The notes beneath the pieces are model-generated. The model was not told the origin of the DNA. It saw only the letters and a list, made by a program, of their open reading frames with translations, and ran no database searches. A program made the translations under genes and the position numbers. DNA of 28,684 nt from Funneliformis mosseae (Eukaryota > Glomeromycota > Glomeromycetes > Glomerales > Glomeraceae): NCBI GenBank assembly GCA_910592005.1, contig CAJVPP010000622.1, forward strand, positions 1-28,684. Reading direction: 5' to 3'. This document shows positions 10,939 through 20,779 of this stretch, piece after piece; within the stretch, counting starts at the first letter, position 1, and each line of letters opens with the position of its first letter.

Positions 10939-11163
10939 ATGGGAGGCGAAAAAAAGCAGACACCCTGGTATTTTTATTACTGTCTATATATTCTTAGGAC
11001 TGGAGAAGTATGTAATCAGAGATGTTATGATCCAAATGGATGTAAAGTTCATCGGAATTCTAGGCAGGTTCCTTATAAGGAATACAGTGAGCTGACAAGA
11101 GGCAAATATGACTATTGTGATATACATGCAAAAAAATATAGATCAAGGAAACATTATCATTGA
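10939..11163 (+). CDS. small Cys/His-rich protein, possible zinc binder
   Basis: Intact 74-residue ORF starting at the first ATG. Cysteines and histidines are spaced like a small zinc-binding domain: Cys15, Cys25, Cys29, Cys35, His38 (pattern CLYILRTGEVCNQRC then GCKVH) and a second pair Cys60-x2-His63 (CDIH). The N-terminus has an aromatic cluster (WYFYYC) and the C-terminus is basic (KKYRSRKHYH). The C-YIL-x-G-x-C pattern recalls short Cys-rich repeats seen in giant-virus and Glomeromycotina proteins, but I cannot name it. It is transcribed away from the primase-helicase gene from a shared region of about 107 bp, and the iteron-like repeats begin 50 bp past its stop. It is the only gene in the left half with no disabling mutation. 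It could be a DNA-binding accessory or regulator of the dead element. Confidence 0.6.
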   Translation: MGGEKKQTPWYFYYCLYILRTGEVCNQRCYDPNGCKVHRNSRQVPYKEYSELTRGKYDYCDIHAKKYRSRKHYH

Positions 11164-11214
11164 AAAAAACTTGTAAAAATCCAGAATATATCCCAGTAAA
11201 CTGTTTTAGAAATT

Positions 11215-11604
11215 CTGTCCTAGTTTCTGTCCTAGTTATCAGAATTTTCTAGAATGGATAAAATATAGCTAGATGGTAATTTTAAGACGAATGAAAGGGA
11301 AAGAAATAGTCTGTCCTAGTTGTTCTGGTTGTCCTAGTAAATTTTGGATTTCTTTTCTTTTTTTTTACCTATAGATATACTGGTATATAGTATACATATA
11401 GCATACATATATTATACATATACCATAGATGGATTACGATTTTTTTTAAATTTTTAAAATTTTTATTTTTACTAGAACAACTAGGACAACTAGGACAAGT
11501 ATAAAAAGAACAAGTTAAAACAAAGAAAGAAGCTTTTCTTTCATATCAGAATCTGTCCTAGTTCCCGTTCTAGTTTCTAAAATAACCAGAACAACTAGAA
11601 CAGA
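11215..11604. repeat. iteron-like array of CTGTCCTAGTT units in both orientations
   Basis: About ten units of CTGTCCTAGTT or close variants. Forward units lie at 11215-11225, 11227-11237, 11311-11321 and 11328-11338; reverse units run head to tail at 11471-11499 (ACTAGAACAACTAGGACAAC and on); forward units again at 11553-11563 and 11567-11575; reverse at 11585-11604. Forward and reverse groups face each other, so each pair can form a hairpin. The centre (11380-11440) is a TATACATA-rich A+T stretch. The layout, near a primase gene, resembles an iteron origin or a transposon end with subterminal repeats. Confidence 0.65.
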
Positions 11605-12420
11605 TCATGTCTGTACGAAAAAGAGTATAAAAGATCAGAATAAATATAGAAATATAAGAGATACCCAATGAGTGCCAAATTTATTTACTAGCACTATTCC
11701 ATAATTTCGGCTAAAATTGAAACACAATAACTTGGCATTCAAGGTGATACTTAGGGTAGTCTTCTATGTAATCATTATATAAAATATTAGCAGAAGCCTA
11801 ATAATCCCAAGAAAGATAACAAATGTATCACTAGTTCTATCACTAGTTCTGAATACTAACTTAAGACACTAGTGCTATATTTATTTTTTATAAATTCATT
11901 ATCACATATAATGACATATAGTATCTTCCTAATCGAGGTAATGAGTCAAGCTCTTGAGAAAATCCATTAACATTGTTAATGCTTTTTATATCCTGTGATA
12001 ATTCAGAATTTTTTTACCATATTTCAACATTCTGGCCGACACTATTCTGTATTTTTTTCCTTTTTATTACGCTACTTTGGCACCTAGAAAGGTAACTAAA
12101 TAGACGCAAAAGGTAAGTACTTTAATATAGAATTTGACATCCAATCAGACGCAGAGGATCAGTATCATCAATATATAACTTAAATTACAAGTGGAGTAGA
12201 AACAGGAAGAAAAGAGAGGTAGTTAGATTAAAGCGTGGGTAGTATTTAGATTATAACGTGGTAACAAAATCATACATATGAGAAAAAATACAAATATCAA
12301 GAAAAGTATAAATATATAACTAGAATGAGAACAGAGGTAATATCAAAATAAAAGGGTAGATTAAAGAGTGGTAATCAGGTTATGTATTCAGATTAAAACG
12401 TGATGATCAAGTTGTAGTCA
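11605..12420. other. non-coding A+T-rich stretch with scattered 19-bp units
   Basis: No protein-like frame. There is a short tandem repeat of TATCACTAGTTC near 11827-11850. Diverged members of the 19-bp family (TTAGATTATAACGTGGTA-like) appear from about 12225, ahead of the regular array. Confidence 0.45.
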
Positions 12421-12705
12421 TTAGATTATAGCATGATATTTAGGTTATAGTGTAATATTTAGATTTTAGTATAATATTTAGATTATAGTGTGATATTTAG
12501 ATTATAGTGTGATATCTAGATTATAACGTGATATTCAGACTATAGCATAGTATTTAGATTATAGCATAATATTTAGGTTATAGTGTGATATTTAAATTTT
12601 AGTGTAACATTTAGATTATAGTGTAACATTTAGATTATAGTGTGATATCTAGATTATAACGTGATATTCAGACTATAGCATAATATTTAGATTATAGCGT
12701 GGTAC
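12421..12705. repeat. tandem array of fifteen 19-bp units
   Basis: Exactly fifteen 19-bp units with consensus TTAGATTATAGTGTGATAT and no spacers, 285 bp in all. Variants recur in order: the pair CTAGATTATAACGTGATAT / TCAGACTATAGCATAATAT starts at 12516 and again at 12649, 133 bp (seven units) apart, so the array grew by duplication of multi-unit blocks. The last unit ends AGCGTGGTAC, which is the arm sequence of the palindrome that follows. Confidence 0.85.
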
Positions 12706-12723
12706 TATAACCTAGTCTAAGTG

Positions 12724-12764
12724 GGATACCACGCTATAATATAATATATTATAGCGTGGTATCC
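12724..12764. repeat. perfect 41-bp palindrome
   Basis: Two exact 19-bp inverted arms, GGATACCACGCTATAATAT and its complement, around a 3-bp centre. The arm contains the same word as the units of the adjacent array (ATTATAGCGTGGTA), and a further arm copy lies at about 12692-12705. It could be a cruciform site, two abutting ends of a small element, or a protein-binding site. Confidence 0.85.
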
Positions 12765-14378
12765 TACTGAAGTGAAGCAAAAATATAATAAAGATGAAAT
12801 AGTATATTTTATAATATATATATATAATTTTAAAGTGTATTAACTTACTATTCTGATATTTAACCTTTTTTCTTATATGTATTTAAAATATTAATAAATT
12901 ATAAGATGTAATTTAATTAAAGATTTTTAAAGTAAATATATTAATTTATTTTTTCAAATAAATCAGATTATCTTTAATAAATTTTAGAAATATAAAAATA
13001 TTATACTTTTAGTAATATTTTAAAGTAACATTATATAAAAAAATAGGAAATTGTACTTTAGAATATTATTGATACTATATAATTTAAAATAAAATAGGTA
13101 ATAAAAGGTAAGAAATACAATTTTTTTTTAATATATCATGCTATTTTAATAATTAATACAATATTTAAAATAGTAAAGCATTGTTAACAAAAGATTAAAA
13201 AATTGAACTTAAATAAGAAAAATAATTGATATCATAAAGATTAAAAAACAGATAAAAATTATCAAATAACTTATAACATAAGGATTATAAACAATTGATA
13301 ATATAAAGATTATAATAAATCTAAAAATGATTAAAAATAAAAGAAAATAGCACAAGTATATTATAAGTATTGTGGTATTAAATTATAAAGTAATACTAAT
13401 AATATTACAAATATATAAATATAAATAGCAAAAAGAATTAAAGAAATAGCTAAAATTTTAAAAAGGATTATTAATAATAAAATAATAAGAATATAAGAAG
13501 ATATATATATGTTTAATAATATATATTTTTGATATTCTAAGAATTTGCTATCTTAGCTATATATTCTAGCTATATATCTTAACCTGTTCTATTATATCTT
13601 AAATGTTCTATTTGTCTTATTTATATCCTATCAATATTCTATCAATGTCTCATCAGTATCTTATAATAACACTGCATGTGTTTTATATTATGATATCATA
13701 ATATTTAGATTATGAAGTTACAAATAGATTATAATAGTAGTTTAAGATTTATAATTGATCTTAATAATCTGCAAATTTCATAATATATTTAGATTATAAT
13801 ATGATAATCATAATTTAATCTAAGTAGTATACTATTTATTATATTTATTATCTTTAAAAGCATTAGTTAATTTTTTTTTTATTTACTTAAAAAACATCAT
13901 AAAATTTATTATAAAAGTATTAATTTTTAATAAAAATAATTATAATTATTCAGATAAATTTTTAAGTAAAATTATTTAATAAATAAATTTTTATTATTTT
14001 TTTATAAAAGCAAATCAAAAGAAAATTTATATTTACAAACTTTTTGAGATGGTAGTTTTTTATTTTTTAATTATATAATAAAATCAATTATTTATAAACA
14101 TATTTAACCATAATATTATTATTAAAAAAAAAAAAAAAAAAACTTATCTATTATAGGTTTATTATAGTCGGATTAACATGATAAATTTTCAGGAGAAGTT
14201 CAATAAACCTGTTTTAAAATATAAATATTGATGAACCATGATGTCATTGTACCTTTGAATTACATAACTTTAATGTTGAGAATCAGAGAAGGTTGGTTAA
14301 TAACTTTTTTTTTTCTGTCAGTTTAATAATAAACATCATTATCATAATAAACCATCAACCACAAGTTTAATTATAAAT
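12765..14378. other. A+T desert between repeat half and housekeeping block
   Basis: Very A+T-rich with poly-A and poly-T runs (an A18 run near 14125) and no coding signal. A few loose matches to the 19-bp unit (TTTAGATTATAATATGATA) occur at about 13690-13830. The last 150 bp should hold the promoter of the HPt gene. Confidence 0.5.
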
Positions 14379-15266
14379 ATGCCTTCACCTTCAAGCTCCA
14401 GCTCTGAACGCTCCTTTAATGTAGTCTTGTCGCGGTTTTTTTTTCTCTGATTTTTTATGTTCCAAATCCTTTAATTAACCCTCCATATACTTCTATACCT
14501 AATAAAACGTCGCTGTTATTTTTTTCTCAAGGAGGAAGAAAATGGAAGGGAGGTTTCTACACCAGATTCAGATCTTATTGATCACGAAACATTTGACCAG
14601 CTACTGGAGATGGACGATGACGAAGATCGTGACTTTTCCAAATCTATAGTTTGGAATTATTTCGAACAAGCGGAAACGACTTTTGATAACATGGATAATG
14701 CTTTGTAAGTAGTTGATTATTAATTTCAGAAAATAGTCTAGCTTTTTCAGCGACGTGTCAAACCTTTCTATAGTTTGATTTGATCGATATTTCATTGATA
14801 ATTTCAAGTTGAAATTTAAATATAAAAATAGGAATGAACCAGATATTGATTAATTGGATTCTCGTATTTTAACCTTCGATTATTGAAAACGCTAATTCTT
14901 ATTAAGTTGTTATTAGACTATATTTATTTTTTAACATTGTCATCGTGAACAACGAATTGGCTAACTATATCTTGACTGTTTTCAATTGCAACTCGGAACA
15001 TTAGGGAAAAGCGAAACCTTGATGAATTGTCTAAATTAGGACATTTCTTGAAGGGTAGTTCCGCTGCCATTGGGTTAACCAAAGTCAAGGCATCTTGTGA
15101 AAAGATGCAACATTTTGGTAATATGAGAGACGAGACAGGGACGAATACCATTTCTGAAGATGATGCAATCACAAAAATTTCAACCTTATTGGAAAAGGTT
15201 AAAGATGAATATAGAGAGGCAGAAACTTACCTGAAAAATTTCTATACGGAACGAGATAATTTATGA
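14379..15266 (+). CDS. YPD1: HPt phosphotransfer protein, YPD1 type
   Basis: Carries phosphate from hybrid histidine kinases to response regulators (Ssk1/Skn7 type) in the fungal osmotic and stress phosphorelay. Three exons fit a single frame: 14379-14420, 14532-14704 and 15005-15266; introns start GTAGTC and GTAAGT and end CAAG and TTAG. The product is 158 residues, close to the usual YPD1 size. The N-terminus is Ser-rich (PSPSSSSSERSFN), then acidic with helix A (IDHETFDQLLEMDDD), then the diagnostic HPt signature LGHFLKGSSAAIGLTKVKAS with the phospho-accepting His85, CEKMQHFG, and two C-terminal helices. The start is the first ATG and its phase fits the exon 2 junction. No disabling change is seen. 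The next gene on the same strand starts 650 bp downstream with no functional link evident. Confidence 0.92.
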
Positions 15267-15912
15267 AAAGATTTTCTTGCTTATTTAAAATATTTGTATC
15301 TATCTATGTAATTTTTTTTTTTTTTGAATTAACGTTTTAAAATCGCTTTTTTTAAAGCGGAATAATTGTTAAATCGTTTTTAACAACAAAATCATAATAT
15401 AAACACAAAATTAGTTATTAACAGGGTTAACGTTAAATTATTGGAGATGTCAAGAAAATAAGACAGTTAGCGAGTTCAATTAAAAAGGAACATGTATATA
15501 AGTTGCAGTCACATCAAGGAAACTAATTATTTAACAAATTAGAAACCAAATTCATTTTTTTTTTTTTAATTAATAAATATATATATAAATAAATATTAAT
15601 TAAAGATGAAATATATTCTAACTTTAAATAAATATTAAGAGAATCTAAGAATCCTGTTTGAATCTTGTCACATCTTGTCACATTTGCTGCTTACAGCAAT
15701 TTTTTTAATTAACGTGGCGGAGAAAGATATCTTCGTCACCCATGTGAGATGATGATCAGCTTGCATAATTTCTTGTGAAACTTATGGTGATTTCTATAAA
15801 AATATACAGTATTTTTAGCATTTCGATTTAACTTTAAAAATTATATTATTTTTGTTATTTTTATTTTTTTATTTTTTTATTTATAAAGAATCTCATTTAT
15901 GTCTACAAAAAT
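15267..15912. other. intergenic region between the HPt and VTT genes
   Basis: Holds the 3' end of the HPt gene (a T13 run near 15315) and the presumed promoter of the next gene. Contains several T or A runs of 10-13 bases. No RNA gene or further ORF was recognised. Confidence 0.5.
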
Positions 15913-15922
15913 ATGCAAGTAA
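15899..15922 (+). promoter_or_regulatory. 7-codon upstream ORF overlapping the VTT gene start
   Basis: An ATG at 15899 opens a 7-codon frame ending with TAA at 15920-15922 that overlaps the main ATG at 15913 in another frame. If the transcript starts upstream of 15899, scanning ribosomes would meet it first, which would reduce translation of the main protein. The transcript start is not known. Confidence 0.35.
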
Positions 15923-16631
15923 ACCATTTTCAAAATCCTTTCATGCTATCACATAATGATTCGATTATTAAAATGCCCGTTATCTCGGGATTTAACGAAG
16001 ATACAAAAAAATACAAGACTGAATATGATAAAGCCATTAAATCACAAAGCAAAGTAGTTACCTTTCTCCCGCACATGTTTTTTCTTTTTGGCTGTGCGTT
16101 TATATCACTTTGGGGAATTGTTTCTTTAGTCAAAACTATACCAAATTTATCTCTTCCAACTTCAATTGAGGCAGTAAAAAAACAAGCTATAATATTGGAA
16201 AACTATTCCAATAGAACTTGGGAAGGATATATACATATATTTACCGTTTTTTCATTAATTTATGTTTGGAAACAGGCATTCTCCATACCTGGAGCCATTT
16301 TCCTGGTAAATTATATATATATAATAGATTTTATATACAATAAACCTTAAAAGCTAACAAAAAAAAAAATAATTAAATTAGAACATTTTAGCAGGTGCTT
16401 TATATGGACCGTTTACTGCTACGTTATTGAGTTCTATACTCACCTCTATAGGAGCTTCATGTGCATATCTATTAAGCAAATTTATTGGACAGCCAATGAT
16501 AGATCAATATTTATCTGATAAATTGAGTTTTCTAAGAAAACAAGTCGACGAAAATAGAGATGGATTATTCTTTTATTTGTTATTTATTCGAATGTTTCCT
16601 TTGTCGCCTTGGTGGTAAGTCACCCTCATTT

Positions 16632-16678
<47 letters not shown>

Positions 16679-16982
16679 GCAAATTTATTCTAATTTATTT
16701 TGATATATCAGGCTTCTTAATTTAGCATCGCCACTATTATACATTCCAATTGGTCCATTCTTTGCTTCAATGTTTTTTGGATCGATCCCGTATAATCTTG
16801 CTTGTTGTCAGGCAGGAGATATTCTATCTGAGCTTACTTCAACTGCAGATATATGGCAGCCAGCTTTACTTCTAAAGATGATGATAGTATCTTTATTAAG
16901 TTTGATACCTCCTTTTTATAGTAAAAGATTAAAGAAATGGAACGAATTACGCATTAAGACGTCACCATATGTTATCGTATAA
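15913..16982 (+). CDS. VTT-domain membrane protein, TMEM41A-like
   Basis: Member of the VTT (SNARE-associated Golgi, DedA-like) family, multi-pass proteins of the ER and Golgi; relatives such as TMEM41B are lipid scramblases. Three exons join in frame: 15913-16305, 16382-16614 and 16712-16982 (introns GTAAAT..TTAG and GTAAGT..TCAG), giving 298 residues. Membrane segments lie around residues 49-73 and 105-121. The VTT core follows: FSIPGAIFLNILAGALYG across exons 1-2, SIGASCAYLLSKFIG, ENRDGLFFYLLFIRMFPLSP, and NLASPLLYIPIGPFFASMFF. The ENRxxLFFxLLFxRxFP pattern is nearer TMEM41A than TMEM41B. The second intron holds a T10 run followed by an A run of nearly 40, a potential hairpin. The frame is intact and Trp codons are normal TGG. 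The ATG at 15913 opens a soluble N-terminus of about 45 residues. Confidence 0.88.
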
Positions 16983-17511
16983 TAAAAAGTTTGATTAAAA
17001 AGGACATTTTTTTTTTTTTTATCCTAAATTTTATGTTAATTTTACGATTTTTGATATGTATAATAGACACTGTATTTTTTTTTTTTTTTTATCCCATTTA
17101 TGTATATCTTTTTTTCCTATTAATAACGATAATGCTTTTAAAACCTAACTTACTTTGGATAACAACATTTTCTTGACACAACATTCCAAACAATTAATGT
17201 ATTTAAAGAGATTATTGTATATGTTGTAATTAATATGTTGTAATACATTAGTTATTCTCATAATGAAATTGAACTTTAATAAAATTGTCATGAAATTTCA
17301 GACTGCCAATTACAGCAGATTAGAAAAAAAAATTTTTTTTCTCACATCAATAGATTTTGATTAAATAATTTAAATAAAGTTTTGAAACTTTTATATTTCA
17401 GATTCATACAATAAAAAAAAAAATAAAAAAATTAAAATATACGTATAATTTTTTTTTTACAAACTATATGTATAGTTATTTTGTGTAACAACTTAAAAAA
17501 GTAATTTAAAT
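16983..17511. other. convergent intergenic region
   Basis: Separates the 3' ends of the VTT gene (+) and UFD2 (-). Rich in T runs (T13-T14 near 17010 and 17080). The plus-strand open frame at 16991-17176 is made mostly of Phe, Ile and Leu codons from T-rich sequence and is not supported as a gene. Confidence 0.5.
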
Positions 17512-20500
17512 TCAAATATTTCTTTTTTCTCTTTTTTCCCTTTTGAAAGTTTCAATTCGTTCTTTCAATTCCGTGTCTATGATTATATATAAATGAACAT
17601 TGTTAGCTCAAATATATGACTTCAATAAAAAAATGATATATATATTTATAAATATATACTTGGAATAACTTGATCTATTGTCAAAGGCTTCCTGTTGAAA
17701 GGATCCGTAGCATCGCTCAAAAGGTGAGTCGTGATGGATTTACGATCAATAGAAACTCGCGATTCAGGTAAAATAACAGGATCTTCCATTATTTCATACA
17801 TAAGTGGATCTAAAATTTAAACAGTTATATATTAATCAGAAAAAAAAAACTGATAATATTAATTTAAGCTTACCCAAAAATTCATCAGGTATATCACCCA
17901 ACTCTTCGTCGTCAGCCGCTTCCAATTTAATTACTTCCTCAACATCATTGACAAATTTATTCAATATTTCAACATCTCTTTCCAATTTCAAACTGTATTT
18001 CTTCAAGATTTCTGACGCTTTTGAAAATAATTCTTTCTTATAACTTCTACCATCTCTAGCAACTGCTTGTACGAATTCTTTACTTTTACATAAGTTCAAA
18101 TATACAGTTATCAATTGTTGTAATAAAGTTCTAGGCTGAAATCGATATTTATCTGGATTTCTAACTTTAAGTTCAGTGCACCGTGGACCAACAAGAGAAT
18201 CTAAATTATAATCTAACATTGCTGCTAATCGATCGACAATTTGAGGTGTGATAAACGGTTCGACTACCTCTGATGTCATATATTCAAGCATGTGTACTGT
18301 TTCATTCCCGAGAGCCATATAAGATGTAGCTTGTCGTTCAAGAGAGCGAAGCAACCCTTCGCGTTCTTGACGATGTTGCTTTACAATTATATTTTATAAG
18401 ACAAAGCTATTTTTAAAAGAAATTTATTACCAATTGAAATAATGACTTGTTCTTACCGGAGTTTGCCTATTCCATTCCGCGGTGTCACTCATTTCATTTT
18501 GTAAATTACGAATTTCCACCAATTTTTTAAGACTTTCATCCAGGAGATAAGTTGCATCGTTCATTAATAAATTAGCAAATTTTACAAAGGATTCTGTTTT
18601 TCTGTTAAGAATATCGTTTAGGTTTATATTAAAAGAGTGTTTATGTGATATTTGAAATTTGTTTGAATAGTTTACTAACCGACTTTCCTCTCTTAATTTA
18701 TTTCTATGGTCTTGATTATTCCATATTGAATTGAATATTTGCGAAATATTATATCTAATATTGAATTTATCATAAAATTGAGTGTGCATTCCGGTCTGTT
18801 CCACCTCTAAAAAAAAGAAAAAAAGTGGTTTTTTTTTCCAAAAAAAAATTAATTTATAAATTAAGATCATACGAAAAAATAGAAAGAAAGAAAAATAAAT
18901 AAACTTACCAACATAAAAAGACATTAAAGATGACATTAAATGCTCCAAAGAAATAGGATGTGAATTTAAAATAGCCCCCATACCACCTTCATTGTCATTT
19001 CGTGTTGTGTAATAGAACAAGATCTAATGATCATGGCAAATATTAGAAGAATTTTATACGAATCACCTCAAGTTAAATTACATAATAATTAGGAAGAAAG
19101 CGAATCCTTACTTCTACAAACTTTGCTTTCAAATATGGATTCTTAATATATGACGAAGATTTAAGAAAAGTGATAATGAAAATTATCAGCTCGTCACGCG
19201 AGCCAGAAAGTATTACTCGGGGGTTATATCTGTCATAGGTAACTTATGCGTTAAAAAAGCTTTTGTAATAATAATCACATAAAAAATATATACCTGGAAA
19301 TGAACAAGAAAAATTCGGTAACGTCTTCAATGATAAATTCAGGTAACATAATAAATTCCTTTGGAGGGGTTGGCGGTAAAGGTAAGCTTGAAAAATATAT
19401 CAGGAAAAAAAAAAGTTTAAGAAAATCTAGATTATAGATAAACTTCAACAACTTTGTAGGAATATACCTAATTTGCTTTTTAGGATGTTGACCTGTAGGA
19501 TCAACAATTCTTAACACCCAATTAATCACTAAGTTATAAAATTGTAGTGAATGGGATAAGGATTCCGGATCTAACAATTGAGAATCATACGCTATTTTAT
19601 GCGAAGCCCATTTGTCGAGTTGATCCTAAAATGTAAGTAAAAAAAAAATATTTAATAAAAGTTTACGGATCATTTCTTATTATACAAGTATCTTACCTTA
19701 CAACGCTTTAGTAGAACTTCATTGATAGCAGCAGCTGGAGTCTATATGAACAGTTAAAAGAAAGTTATAAAAACTCGACCACAGAAAATTTTAGAATATT
19801 TACCCCTGCCCAGTTTGGTTGATCAGCTCTCATCCCATCATACTGTTTTTGTAATTCCATAAGATCTCTGTTCAGATTATTATAATTATCATAACATTGC
19901 AATGGTCCATAATGATGGATTGCTAAGGTGATAAAAAAAATTTCCGATATGAAATTTGAGGGTTCTGCATGTAAACAAGATATAAATAATTAAGATATTG
20001 AGTCTTATTAAAGCTAAATAAACAGCACTAATATTCAAAACCTTTCTGACCTTTCTCATTTTCCAAAGAATAGTATGCGTCTGATTCTTGTTGAGTTGCC
20101 TTAATTTTTGTTTCTTGACTAATATCAATTCGTTTCGACTTTCTGAAATAATTAACGTCGATACGATCGATCTTTAATTAAAAAAAAGTTTCCCGTTAGA
20201 AATTGTTAAGTTGAATAAAAAATTTAAAAATCTTTACTACCTTAGTATAACCCATAAAAGGATCCGCGAAAGTTAATAGTACAGAACTTAGATTCATTAG
20301 AAACCCATCGGTTCCTACTTGCGAAGGATCAACCTATGGGTAGATAAGTGGAGTTGAAAATTTTTATTCACAAGTGTAAATTAATATAATATGGATACGA
20401 ACCTGCATTTGTGCTCTTTTTTCGTTCAACTTAATAACTGTGGCAAAATAAGAAAGTACAGCTTCTTTTGAAGACGGTGAAGAACGTACAATATTATTAA

Positions 20501-20746
20501 ATATATTAAAAAGAGATTTCTGAAATTATATTCCCATAATGCAATTACGTATTTAATAAATGTAATATATATAAATATAAAAAAAATAATAGTCAGATTA
20601 TATTTAACCTGTACTCCTCGTATAGCACCCCTCAGACTTATCATAGCAGAATCCACATCAGCTTTACTTCTTTGTTGAACGTTACTAAAATAACTTTCCG
20701 CTATAGTTGGCTATCATCAAATAAGAATTTAATCAGTCATAATTTC

Positions 20747-20779
<33 letters not shown>

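Noticed and set aside
11665..11765. Small foldback element with TACCC..TGCCAA ends
   Set aside because: The arms match only in patches and no target duplication is visible.
12421..12705. CRISPR-like array
   Set aside because: The 19-bp units abut without unique spacers and the context is eukaryotic.
14751..14772. Extra small exon in the HPt gene (FDVSNLSI)
   Set aside because: Its end phase cannot join the next exon, whereas a single 300-base intron from 14705 to 15004 joins exons 2 and 3 in frame as DNALEKRNLDEL.
16991..17176. 61-codon plus-strand ORF rich in Phe/Ile/Leu
   Set aside because: Arises from poly-T sequence between convergent genes.
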